Shown here one piece after another: positions 26,073 to 34,490 of a DNA stretch of 39,400 nucleotides (positions within the stretch are counted from its first letter, which is position 1; each line of letters opens with the position of its first letter). The translations under genes and the position numbers were made by a program. The stretch covers positions 24,147 through 63,546 of the forward strand of contig JAHEJD010000009.1 of assembly GCA_024639005.1 (NCBI GenBank). The letters run 5' to 3'. The notes under the pieces are model-generated. The model saw only the letters and a program-made list of their open reading frames with translations, had not been told where the DNA came from and searched no databases. Source of the DNA: Chromatiaceae bacterium. GTDB taxonomy: Bacteria > Pseudomonadota > Gammaproteobacteria > Chromatiales > Chromatiaceae.

Positions 26073-26331
26073 CTGTTTGGCAGATTCCGGGTGCTCGATA
26101 CATGATTTAACATAATATGTATTATGCGCAATTCAATGTCCGACAGATTGAGGGTTCCCGCCAACCTTTCTGTCGTCATTGGTGTCGCGACCGAAAAACT
26201 GTCATTTTCGACTTTAAACTCTCATTAACAATTAGTTATCGACGTTTTCTCGATTTGGTATCAGATTTGTTTGCGCCACCGCAGGTGCTGAGCTAGTTTG
26301 CGCGGAACATTTTTTCGAGAATCGGACAGCC
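26073..26331. other. AT-rich intergenic region
   Basis: About 260 bases with no gene and a clearly lower GC content than the surrounding coding DNA. It includes CATAAT-ATGT-ATTATG, a perfect 6-bp inverted repeat at 26111-26126, and several A/T runs. It presumably holds the promoter of the downstream aminotransferase-fold gene. No clear -35/-10 pair was identified. The 26111 dyad could be an operator. Confidence 0.5.
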
Positions 26332-27474
26332 ATGCTCTATCTCCCCGGTGAGTTCCCCCAGGACCCCGACCTTTGCTATTTGAACCACGCGGCGGCAGGC
26401 CCCTGGCCACGCCGCACGGCGCAGACGGTTGCCAACTTCGCACAGCAAAACATGCTGCGCGGTGCCACCGACTACCCGTCATGGCTGAAGGTCGAGACGC
26501 GCCTGCGCGAGCGCCTGACGCGGCTGATCAATGCCGCTGATCCCGATGACATCGCGCTGATCAAGAACACCTCCGAGGGCCTGTCGATCGTCAGCCAGGG
26601 TCTGGACTGGCGAAGCGGCGACGAGATCGTCGGACTCGCGCACGACTTTTGTTCCAATCAAATGGTCTGGGAGGTACTCGGCCGGCAAGGGATCAGCTAC
26701 CAGGCGATCGATGTGCTGGAATCATCGGACCCGGAAGGCGCGCTGATTGATGCGATATCGCAGTCCACGCGCCTATTGGCGATCAGCACCGTCCACTTCG
26801 CCACCGGCTACCGCCTCGATCTGCCGCGCCTGTCCGCTGCATGCCTGGATAAGGGCGTGTTGCTCTCGGTAGATGCCATTCAGAGCCTGGGCGCCGTGCC
26901 CTTCGATCTCGCGCAGACACCCGCGGATTTCGTGATCTCGGGCGGCCACAAGTGGCTGCTGGCGCCCGAGGGCCAGGGCTTTCTCTACTGCCGTCGCGAG
27001 CTGCGCGACCAACTCAGGCTCCAGCAATTCGGCTGGGCGATGCGCGAAAGGCCCTATGACTTCGAGGCAGCGACCTGGCAGCCGGCCGCATCTGCGCGCC
27101 GGTTCGAGGCCGGTACGCCGAATATGCTGGGCATTCACGCGCTGGAGGCAAGCCTCAGTCTGTTCGAGGAGGTCGGCATGGATTTCGTTGCGCAACGACT
27201 GGCCGACAACGTTGCCTATCTCGATGCAGGCCTCAGAGCGCTGCCGGACATCGAGATCATCACGCCCGACCGACCGACGAGACGTGCAGGTATCCTGACC
27301 TTCCGCCATCACGGCATCGCAGGAAAGGGGCTCCATCAGGCCTTGATGAAGGCCGGCGTGATCTGCGCGCCACGTGCCGGGGGCATTCGTCTGGCGCCCC
27401 ATTTCTACACCCCGCAATCGACGTTGGCGATGGCGCTAGATAGAATTCGACAAGTCATCCAATTAAATAAATAA
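26332..27474 (+). CDS. Class V aminotransferase-fold PLP enzyme
   Basis: 380-residue PLP-dependent enzyme of the cysteine desulfurase/isopenicillin epimerase/kynureninase-like superfamily. The N-terminus has CYLNHAAAGPWPRRT (substrate loop), NTSEGLSIV (cofactor phosphate), SVDAIQSLGAVPFD with Asp181 to hold the pyridine nitrogen, and ISGGHKWLLAPEG with the Schiff-base Lys207. The FEAGTPNMLGIHAL region follows. The C-terminal loop reads VICAPRAGGIRLAPHFY and lacks the SufS/IscS catalytic-Cys motif, so it is unlikely to be a cysteine desulfurase. The exact reaction is unknown. It stands between two AT-rich spacers without an operon partner. Confidence 0.85.
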   Translation: MLYLPGEFPQDPDLCYLNHAAAGPWPRRTAQTVANFAQQNMLRGATDYPSWLKVETRLRERLTRLINAADPDDIALIKNTSEGLSIVSQGLDWRSGDEIVGLAHDFCSNQMVWEVLGRQGISYQAIDVLESSDPEGALIDAISQSTRLLAISTVHFATGYRLDLPRLSAACLDKGVLLSVDAIQSLGAVPFDLAQTPADFVISGGHKWLLAPEGQGFLYCRRELRDQLRLQQFGWAMRERPYDFEAATWQPAASARRFEAGTPNMLGIHALEASLSLFEEVGMDFVAQRLADNVAYLDAGLRALPDIEIITPDRPTRRAGILTFRHHGIAGKGLHQALMKAGVICAPRAGGIRLAPHFYTPQSTLAMALDRIRQVIQLNK

Positions 27475-27506
27475 AGATAATAAGTGAATTAAAATAATAC
27501 ATTTTT

Positions 27507-27535
27507 TTGTTCACAGATTTTTGCTCCTATATTTT
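27507..27535 (+). promoter_or_regulatory. Candidate sigma-70 promoter
   Basis: TTGTTC (27507-27512), a 17-base spacer and TATTTT (27530-27535), lying in the AT-rich 148-base gap before the YiiX-like gene. The fit is moderate (both hexamers imperfect), but spacing and position suit the start at 27623. It could drive the whole beta-oxidation run downstream. Confidence 0.35.
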
Positions 27536-27622
27536 AGGACGGTCATATTTGTGAATAAAAGAAACAAAGCGTCCAAATTCGGGGTCTATACTTTACGGGA
27601 CTGGAGTGAAGGACCTTGGACG

Positions 27623-28615
27623 ATGCGCGATCTCTTGAGATGGCTGTACGACAAGGCCACAGTGTGGCTCACCAAGGATGGGCCGCCATCCCCTTCGCCA
27701 CTCTGTGACTTTAATCGGCTCGGTTTCGAGCTACGCATCGGCGATGTCATCCTCGTCGAAGGCCGCAGTCGTGTCTCCGAAGTCATCAAGATGATCACCC
27801 AAAGCCCATGGAGCCATTCGGCCCTCTACATCGGGCGGCTCTACGACATCAAAGACGCCGACTTGCGGTCGGTGATCGAATACCACTACGACGGCGATCC
27901 GCAAGACCAGCTGATCATCGAGGCCCTAATGGGGCGCGGCACCATTATCTCGCCATTGTCTTCTTATCGACGCGACCATCTGCGTATCTGCCGTCCGACC
28001 GGTCTGTCGCCGGACGACGCCGAGACCGTGATCGGCTACGCGGTCAAACATCTGGGTTGGGACTACGACCTGCGACAGATCCTTGATCTTGCCCGTTTCT
28101 TTTTCCCCTGGAGCTTCCTGCCAGGGCGCTGGCGCTCCAGCCTGTTTCAGCACAATGCCGGGAACCCCACGCGCACAGTCTGTTCGACACTGTTGGCTGA
28201 GGCGTTCGGCGTGGTCGACTTCCCTATCCTGCCCTTCATCGACCGCGCGGACGACGGCAGCGTACGCTTCTTCAAGCGGAACCCTCGCCTGTTCGCGCCG
28301 CGCGATTTCGATTATTCACCCTACTTTTCGATCATCAAATACCCCTACCTGGGGGTAAATGATATCGGCCTGTATCACCGTCTGCCGTGGACCGACGAGG
28401 ATGTCTACAACGACGAACTGCACGGCTTCAATCCGGCGCCGAGCAAGGTGCTGAAGGTCGTTCCGGAAGACGAAGAGATCGAAGTCCCGGACGAAACGTC
28501 CGAGGTAGAAGAGGCCATGGGTCTTGCAGAACTCGAGGAGCCGGTCGCGCTCGATGAATCAGGAGCGCCCGGACCACGCCACTACGCTTTCTCATTCCTA
28601 CGGCGCAGGGGATAA
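27623..28615 (+). CDS. YiiX-like permuted papain-fold (NlpC/P60 superfamily) protein
   Basis: 330 residues from ATG 27623, with GAAGGA nine bases upstream. The earlier ATG at 27521 lies in AT-rich non-coding sequence. The catalytic domain has the permuted order: ELRIGDVILVEG, then the His in SPWSHSALYIG (His65), then the Cys in TVCSTLLAEAF (Cys187). This is the arrangement of YiiX/YebB/LRAT-like amidases and thioesterases, which often act on lipid or peptide acyl bonds. A C-terminal acidic tail (about 285-315) is unusual. No signal peptide is evident. It lies five bases before fadE, so a role with acyl chains is plausible but unproven. Confidence 0.8.
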   Translation: MRDLLRWLYDKATVWLTKDGPPSPSPLCDFNRLGFELRIGDVILVEGRSRVSEVIKMITQSPWSHSALYIGRLYDIKDADLRSVIEYHYDGDPQDQLIIEALMGRGTIISPLSSYRRDHLRICRPTGLSPDDAETVIGYAVKHLGWDYDLRQILDLARFFFPWSFLPGRWRSSLFQHNAGNPTRTVCSTLLAEAFGVVDFPILPFIDRADDGSVRFFKRNPRLFAPRDFDYSPYFSIIKYPYLGVNDIGLYHRLPWTDEDVYNDELHGFNPAPSKVLKVVPEDEEIEVPDETSEVEEAMGLAELEEPVALDESGAPGPRHYAFSFLRRRG

Positions 28616-28620
28616 ACGAC

Positions 28621-31101
28621 ATGTGGATCCTGGGACTGATATCGACTATCGCACTGGTTTGGGCACTTGCCTATTGGGGTGCCGGTACCGGCGTGTGGAT
28701 CGCCGCCCTTGCCGGCGGCCTCGTCCTTTTTACCTTTGGCAGCGATGCGACCTGGTACGTGGCGACACCGGTCTGGCTGCTGTCGATCGCATTCGTGCTG
28801 TTGTTCGGTGTGCCGCGTATCCGGCAGCGTTACATCACGGCACCGCTGTTTCGGCAGTTCCGCAAGGTGATGCCGCCGATGTCGCAGACCGAACAGGAGG
28901 CGCTGGAGGCCGGTAGTGTCTGGTGGGACGCCGAGCTGTTCACCGGCAAACCCGATTGGCACCGTTTGCTGCATTTGCCCAAGCCGCACCTCAGCCGCGA
29001 GGAGCAGGCCTTCATCGACGAGGAGACCGAGGCACTCTGCCACCTGCTCGACGACTGGCGGATTACTCACGAGGACCAGGATCTGTCACCGGAGGCCTGG
29101 CAGTTCATCAAAGAGAAAGGCTTTTTCGGGCTGATCATTCCCGAGCAATACGGTGGCAAGGGGTTTTCTGCGCTCGCCCATTCCGAGGTGGTGATGAAAC
29201 TGGCGAGCCGCAGCATTACTGCCGCGGTCACGGTGATGGTGCCAAATTCGCTGGGCCCCGGAAAGCTGCTGTTGCACTACGGCACCAACGAGCAGAAGTC
29301 GCACTATCTCCCAAGATTGGCGCGCGGCGAAGAACTCCCCTGCTTCGCCCTGACGGGGCCGGATGCGGGCAGTGATGCCGGGGCGATCCCGGACCGTGGT
29401 GACGTGTGCTACGGCGACTGGCGGGGTGAGCGCGTGCTCGGCGTCCGTTTAAACTGGGAGAAGCGCTATATCACGCTCGGTCCGATCTGTACCCTGCTCG
29501 GCCTGGCGTTCAAGCTCTATGATCCCGACCATCTGCTGGGCGCCGAACAGGAACTCGGCGTGACCCTGGCGCTCATCCCGCGCGATACCCCAGGCGTCTC
29601 CATCGGTGAACGCCATGTGCCCCTGGATATCCCGTTCCAGAACGGCCCGAACGAAGGCCATGACGTATTCGTCCCGGTGACCCAGCTGGTCGGTGGCCTG
29701 GAGTTCGTCGGCCAGGGCTGGCGCATGCTGGTCGAGTGCCTGGCCGAGGGGCGCGGCATCTCGCTGCCTGCATTGAGCGTAGGGGCTGGCAAGACCGCCA
29801 GCCGATTCACCGGTGCCTATGCCGCGATACGACAACAGTTCGGTATGCCGATCGGTCGTTTCGAGGGGATCGAAGAACCGCTCGCCAGGATTGCGGCACT
29901 GACCTACCAGATGGACGCTGCGCGCACACTCACGCTGGGCGCGCTGGACATCGGCGAGAAACCCTCGGTGATATCGGCGATCGTCAAATACCACCTGACC
30001 GAGAAGTACCGCCGCTGTATCAATGACGCAATGGATATCCAGGGTGGCAGCGGCATCTGCCTCGGCCCATCGAACTTGATCGGCCGCGCATATCAGGCGA
30101 TACCGATTGCCATCACTGTCGAAGGCGCGAACATCCTCACTCGCAGCATGATCGTCTTTGGCCAGGGTGCGGTGCGATGTCATCCCTGGGTGTTGAAGGA
30201 GTTCCAGGCCGCCCAGAATCCCGATCCTCGCCGCGGCTTGGCAGAGTTCGACCATGCGATCTTTGGCCATGTCGGATTCGTGCTCGGCAATGTCGCCCGT
30301 AGCCTGTTTCTCGGCGTCACCCGCGGGAGACTGTCGAGCGCGCCGGTGGATGGGCCGACGCGGCGCTACTTCCAGCAATTGCAATGGATGAGCGCGGCGT
30401 TTGCACTGAGCGCCGATGTCGCGATGATGACCCTGGGCGGGTCGCTGAAACGCAAGGAGCGATTGTCCGCGCGTCTCGGCGACGTGCTCAGCGAGCTGTA
30501 CCTCACATCGGCGGTGCTCAAACGCTTTGAGGATCAGGGCCGTCCGGAGAGCGATCTACCGCTGGTGCGCTGGGCCTGCGAGAACTCCCTGTATCACATG
30601 CAGGAGAGCCTGCGCCTGCTGTTCCGCAATCTGCCCTTCCGTCCCCTGGCCTGGCTGCTGCGACTGGTGGTTTTTCCGACCGGCTCGCCCTACACGGAAA
30701 CCCGCGACCGCATCGACCGCGATGCGGCCGGTATTCTGCTGCGCCCGGGTGCCGCGCGCGATCGCTTGACACACGGCATCTTCAGTCCGCAAGACCCTGA
30801 AGTCCGTCAGGGAGAGATAGAGGCGGCATTCCTGCAAGCGGCGCATGTCGAACCGATCGAGAGGACCTTGCGCGATGCGCGGCGCGCCGGTCTGTTGCGC
30901 AGCAAGGACTATGCGACGCGGATCGAAGAGGCGCTGAACGGGGGCATCATCTCGAGCGAGGATGCGGCAGCACTGGAAGAGATGGTTGCCCTGCGGCGCA
31001 AGGTCATTAGCGTCGACAGCTTTGCGCAATACGGCAAGCAGTATGCGCTGCGCACACAACGCACCAGGAAACCGGCGATCTATGCCGTCGGAAAGGAGTG
31101 A
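28621..31101 (+). CDS. fadE: Membrane acyl-CoA dehydrogenase FadE
   Basis: First enzyme of aerobic beta-oxidation, oxidising acyl-CoA to trans-2-enoyl-CoA with FAD. 826 residues, close to E. coli FadE (814). Two or three N-terminal hydrophobic helices (about residues 2-65) are followed by the acyl-CoA dehydrogenase core: FGLIIPEQYGGKGFSALAHSEV, CFALTGPDAGSDAG (FAD/substrate loop) and LVECLAEGRGISLPALS. IQGGSGICLGPSN is present, and then the DUF1974 C-terminal domain typical of FadE. It heads a packed set: thiolase starts 3 bases after it, FadJ overlaps the thiolase, and FadD follows. Confidence 0.95.
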   Translation: MWILGLISTIALVWALAYWGAGTGVWIAALAGGLVLFTFGSDATWYVATPVWLLSIAFVLLFGVPRIRQRYITAPLFRQFRKVMPPMSQTEQEALEAGSVWWDAELFTGKPDWHRLLHLPKPHLSREEQAFIDEETEALCHLLDDWRITHEDQDLSPEAWQFIKEKGFFGLIIPEQYGGKGFSALAHSEVVMKLASRSITAAVTVMVPNSLGPGKLLLHYGTNEQKSHYLPRLARGEELPCFALTGPDAGSDAGAIPDRGDVCYGDWRGERVLGVRLNWEKRYITLGPICTLLGLAFKLYDPDHLLGAEQELGVTLALIPRDTPGVSIGERHVPLDIPFQNGPNEGHDVFVPVTQLVGGLEFVGQGWRMLVECLAEGRGISLPALSVGAGKTASRFTGAYAAIRQQFGMPIGRFEGIEEPLARIAALTYQMDAARTLTLGALDIGEKPSVISAIVKYHLTEKYRRCINDAMDIQGGSGICLGPSNLIGRAYQAIPIAITVEGANILTRSMIVFGQGAVRCHPWVLKEFQAAQNPDPRRGLAEFDHAIFGHVGFVLGNVARSLFLGVTRGRLSSAPVDGPTRRYFQQLQWMSAAFALSADVAMMTLGGSLKRKERLSARLGDVLSELYLTSAVLKRFEDQGRPESDLPLVRWACENSLYHMQESLRLLFRNLPFRPLAWLLRLVVFPTGSPYTETRDRIDRDAAGILLRPGAARDRLTHGIFSPQDPEVRQGEIEAAFLQAAHVEPIERTLRDARRAGLLRSKDYATRIEEALNGGIISSEDAAALEEMVALRRKVISVDSFAQYGKQYALRTQRTRKPAIYAVGKE

Positions 31102-31104
31102 GTC

Positions 31105-32439
31105 ATGAACCGAGAGACCATCAATCACGATCGGGGTAGGCTGCGCGGCCGCCCGGTCTATGTCGTCGATGGTGTGCGCACGCCCTTTCTCAAGGCGCGC
31201 GGCAGGCCCGGTCCGTTTCGCGCGAGCGACCTGGCGGTGGCCGCAGGGCGCGCGCTGCTGATGCGTCTTGGCGTGGCGCCCGACGTGATCGATCAAGTGG
31301 TGCTTGGGTGTGTCTCCTCCGGACCGGACGAGGCCAATGTCGCACGCGTGGTGGCATTGCGGCTGGGTTGCGGCGATCGCGTCCCGGCCTGGACGGTGCA
31401 GAGAAACTGCGCCTCCGGTATGCAGGCCCTGGAGTCCGCCGCGCTGGATATCGCCAGCGAACGCAGCGAACTGGTGCTGGCCGGCGGCACCGAGGCCATG
31501 AGCCATCACCCGGTGATGCTCAACGAGCTGATGGTGGCCTGGCTGGGGGCATGGAGCCAGGCGCGCAGCCTCGGCGCACGAGGGCGTGCACTGATGCAGC
31601 TGCGTGCCCGGCACTTCCAACCCGTCATTGCGCTGTTACGTGGTCTGACGGACCCGGTGGTCGGGCTGTCCATGGGACAGACCGCCGAGGAACTGGCCGA
31701 GCGGTTCGGCATTACGCGCGATTCCATGGACGCCTATGCGGTCCGCAGCCATCAGCGCCTCGCCGAGGCGCGCGAGCGTCAAAGGCTGGATGAGATTGAA
31801 CCGTTGTACGACAGCCAGGGCCTGGTGTACGCGCACGACGACGGCCTGCGCCCGGATTCATCGCTTGAGGCCCTGGCCCGGTTGCGGCCGGTGTTCGATC
31901 GGCCGATCGGGCGGGTCACCGCCGGTAACAGCGCACAGGTCAGCGATGGCGCCGCCTTACTGCTGCTCGCCTCCAGCGACGCAGTAGAACGGCTGGATCT
32001 GCCGGTCCTGGGCCGCATCACCGACAGCCAATGGGCTGGGCTGGACCCGGCGCAAATGGGGCTGGGACCGGTGCATGCGATGGCGCCGATCCTGCAGCGC
32101 CACAGGCTCGATTCCGATGCGATCGATGTCTGGGAGATCAACGAGGCCTTTGCCGTACAGGTGCTGGCCTGCACCGCGGCCTGGCAGTCGGGGACATTCT
32201 GTCACCACGTGCTGCAGCGCGATGCAGCCTTTGCACCGATCGACGAGGCGAAACTGAATGTGGACGGTGGCGGCGTGAGCCTGGGTCACCCGGTCGGCGC
32301 CAGTGGCGCACGTATCACGCTGCATGCTCTCAAGGTCATGCAGCGCCAGGGTGCGCAGCGCGGCATCGCCAGCCTGTGCATCGGTGGTGGTCAAGGCGGC
32401 GCCCTGCTGCTGGAACGCGACGGAGGTAGCGCAGCATGA
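31105..32439 (+). CDS. fadI: Acetyl-CoA acyltransferase (thiolase, FadI-like)
   Basis: Final beta-oxidation enzyme, cleaving 3-ketoacyl-CoA with CoA. 444 residues, in the FadI length range. The nucleophilic Cys102 is in VQRNCASGMQALESA. NEAFAVQ carries the second motif, the catalytic His is in GGGVSLGHPVGASGAR, and the second Cys is in SLCIGGGQGGALLLE. Overlap of its stop with the fadJ start (ATGA) supports a complex of thiolase with the multifunctional protein, as in FadIJ. Confidence 0.92.
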   Translation: MNRETINHDRGRLRGRPVYVVDGVRTPFLKARGRPGPFRASDLAVAAGRALLMRLGVAPDVIDQVVLGCVSSGPDEANVARVVALRLGCGDRVPAWTVQRNCASGMQALESAALDIASERSELVLAGGTEAMSHHPVMLNELMVAWLGAWSQARSLGARGRALMQLRARHFQPVIALLRGLTDPVVGLSMGQTAEELAERFGITRDSMDAYAVRSHQRLAEARERQRLDEIEPLYDSQGLVYAHDDGLRPDSSLEALARLRPVFDRPIGRVTAGNSAQVSDGAALLLLASSDAVERLDLPVLGRITDSQWAGLDPAQMGLGPVHAMAPILQRHRLDSDAIDVWEINEAFAVQVLACTAAWQSGTFCHHVLQRDAAFAPIDEAKLNVDGGGVSLGHPVGASGARITLHALKVMQRQGAQRGIASLCIGGGQGGALLLERDGGSAA

Positions 32440-34460
32440 ATCGGCATTTCTCCATTGAAAAAGATGCCCAAGGGATCGCCTGGGTCTGTTTCGACAGCGC
32501 CGACAGCGGCGCCAATGTCTTGACCGAAGAGGTCCTCGAGGCATTCGATCAGACGCTGGTGCAGGTTGCCCAGATGCATCCACGGGGTATGGTCGTCATA
32601 TCGGGCAAGTCGAGCGGCTTCATCGCCGGTGCAGATGTGAAGGCATTTGCAGACGTGCCGGGGGTTGCCTCGGCCGAACAGCACATATTGCGAGTGCATG
32701 AGATCTTCCATCGCCTCGAATCCATGGCCTTCCCAACGGTCGCCGCGATCAGCGGCTTCTGCCTGGGCGGCGGGCTGGAACTGGCACTTGCCTGCGACTA
32801 TCGCGTCTGCACCAAGGATGCGGACACCCGCCTCGGTTTCCCGGAGGTGAAATTGGGTATCTTTCCAGGGTACGGCGGATCGGTGCGCGCGACCCGCCTG
32901 CTCGGTGACATCAAGGCGCTGGAACTCATGCTGGGCGGACGCACGCTGAGCGGTCGGGCGGCGCTGCGCATCGGCCTGGTCGACCAGGCCGTGCCGCGCC
33001 GCCAGTTGCGCGCCGCAGCCATGGCGCTGATTGCACGCAACCGTCGCCCGCGGCGCGCCGGCTGGCTCAAGCGACTGCCGAGACTGTTCCCGCTGCGACC
33101 CCTAAGCGCCCGGCTGCTGGCCGGTCAGGTTGCCAAACGCGCCGCAAGGGCCCACTACCCGGCGCCCTATGAACTGCTCGATCACTGGCGCGCCTGCGGC
33201 GGTGACGAAAGCGCGATGTATGCCAGCGAGGCGCGCAACGTGGCCCGCCTGATCAATGCGTCCGCCGCGCAGAACCTGATCCGGGTCTTCCTCCTGCAGG
33301 ACCGCCTGAAGTCGGAAGGTAACAAGGCGGACTTCGACGTTCGTCACGTCCACGTGGTCGGCGGCGGCGTAATGGGGGGCGACATCGCCGCATGGTGCGC
33401 GCTGCGCGGCCAGCGGGTCACGCTGCAGGACCGCGCACCGGAATACCTCGCACGCGCCGTTGAGCGCGCGCATGCGCTGTTCCGGCACAAGCTGCGAGAT
33501 CCCTACCGTGTGCAGGCCGCGATAGACCGTTTGATGCCGGACCATCACGGCAGCGGTGTGCGCAGTGCCGACGTGGTCATCGAGGCCATCTTCGAGGATA
33601 TCGACGCCAAGCGCGCGCTGTATGGACAGCTCGAGCCGCAGATGAAGAGCGATGCACTGCTCGCCACCAATACATCGAGTATCCCACTGGCCACGCTGGG
33701 CGCCGACTTGGCACGCCCGGGGCGCCTGGTCGGGCTGCACTTCTTCAATCCGGTCGCCAAGATGCCGCTGCTCGAGATCGTGCATGACCAGCAGACCGAG
33801 GCCGAGGCGTTGTCCAAGGCCACGGCGTTTGCACGGCACATCGACAAGCTACCGCTCAAGGTGCGCAGCAGCCCGGGGTTCCTGGTCAACCGGGTCCTCA
33901 TGCCCTATCTGCTCGAGGCCGTGGAGTTGCTCGAGGAAGGCATTCCGGCCACGTTGGTCGATCGTGCTGCGGTCGCCTTTGGTATGCCGATGGGGCCGAT
34001 CGAACTGGCCGATACCGTGGGCCTGGACATCTGCCTGTCGGTTGCCGACAAGATGGCGGAGGCATTGCAAAACCCGGTGCCAACGCGCCTTCGGGAACTG
34101 GTCGAAGCGGGCCATCTCGGCCGCAAGTCGGGCCAGGGCTTCTTTGTCTGGCGCGACGGCCGTGCCGTCAAACCCGCCGAGCGCGGGCTTGTGCCGCTCA
34201 CCGAACCTGAGATCAGCGATCGCCTGATACTGCGGCTAATCAACGAATCCGTCGCCTGCCTGCGTGAGGGCATCGTGGCTGACGCAGACTTGCTCGACGC
34301 CGGCGTGATTTTTGGCACCGGCTTCGCGCCCTTCCGCGGTGGGCCGATGCACTATGCGCACAGCCGCGGTACCGGTGAACTGCAACTGCGCCTCAATGAA
34401 TTCGAGGATCGCTTTGGCCAGCATTTTCATGCCGACCCCGGCTGGGCCGCGTTTGCCTGA
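32436..34460 (+). CDS. fadJ: Multifunctional enoyl-CoA hydratase / 3-hydroxyacyl-CoA dehydrogenase (FadJ-like)
   Basis: 674 residues with two fused enzymes. The N-terminal crotonase domain has IAGADVKAF (oxyanion hole), GFCLGGGLELALACDYR and LGFPEVKLGIFPGYGGSVRATRL with both catalytic Glu positions filled. The C-terminal NAD-dependent dehydrogenase begins with VHVVGGGVMGGDIAAW (Rossmann loop). It continues with NTSSIPLATL, GLHFFNPVAKMPLLEIV (catalytic His) and SSPGFLVNRVLMPYL, and a second C-terminal helical domain. It is shorter than E. coli FadJ (714), mainly in the linker. Pairing with a FadI-like thiolase argues for FadJ rather than FadB. Confidence 0.93.
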   Translation: MNRHFSIEKDAQGIAWVCFDSADSGANVLTEEVLEAFDQTLVQVAQMHPRGMVVISGKSSGFIAGADVKAFADVPGVASAEQHILRVHEIFHRLESMAFPTVAAISGFCLGGGLELALACDYRVCTKDADTRLGFPEVKLGIFPGYGGSVRATRLLGDIKALELMLGGRTLSGRAALRIGLVDQAVPRRQLRAAAMALIARNRRPRRAGWLKRLPRLFPLRPLSARLLAGQVAKRAARAHYPAPYELLDHWRACGGDESAMYASEARNVARLINASAAQNLIRVFLLQDRLKSEGNKADFDVRHVHVVGGGVMGGDIAAWCALRGQRVTLQDRAPEYLARAVERAHALFRHKLRDPYRVQAAIDRLMPDHHGSGVRSADVVIEAIFEDIDAKRALYGQLEPQMKSDALLATNTSSIPLATLGADLARPGRLVGLHFFNPVAKMPLLEIVHDQQTEAEALSKATAFARHIDKLPLKVRSSPGFLVNRVLMPYLLEAVELLEEGIPATLVDRAAVAFGMPMGPIELADTVGLDICLSVADKMAEALQNPVPTRLRELVEAGHLGRKSGQGFFVWRDGRAVKPAERGLVPLTEPEISDRLILRLINESVACLREGIVADADLLDAGVIFGTGFAPFRGGPMHYAHSRGTGELQLRLNEFEDRFGQHFHADPGWAAFA

Positions 34461-34490
34461 CGAGGTCGCGCAGACAAGGGAGGACAGCCC

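Noticed and set aside
26332-27474. Cysteine desulfurase (SufS/IscS) assignment
   Set aside because: The C-terminal catalytic-Cys motif is not present, so only the general class V fold is claimed.
29449-30384. 311-codon minus-strand open frame within fadE
   Set aside because: Antisense shadow of the FadE core domain; no domain, signal or ribosome site.
30556-31620. 354-codon minus-strand open frame spanning fadE and the thiolase
   Set aside because: It runs antisense across two clearly homologous genes and encodes no known motif.
32436-34460. FadB rather than FadJ
   Set aside because: Gene order with a FadI-length thiolase and protein length favour FadJ; the two cannot be fully separated by eye.
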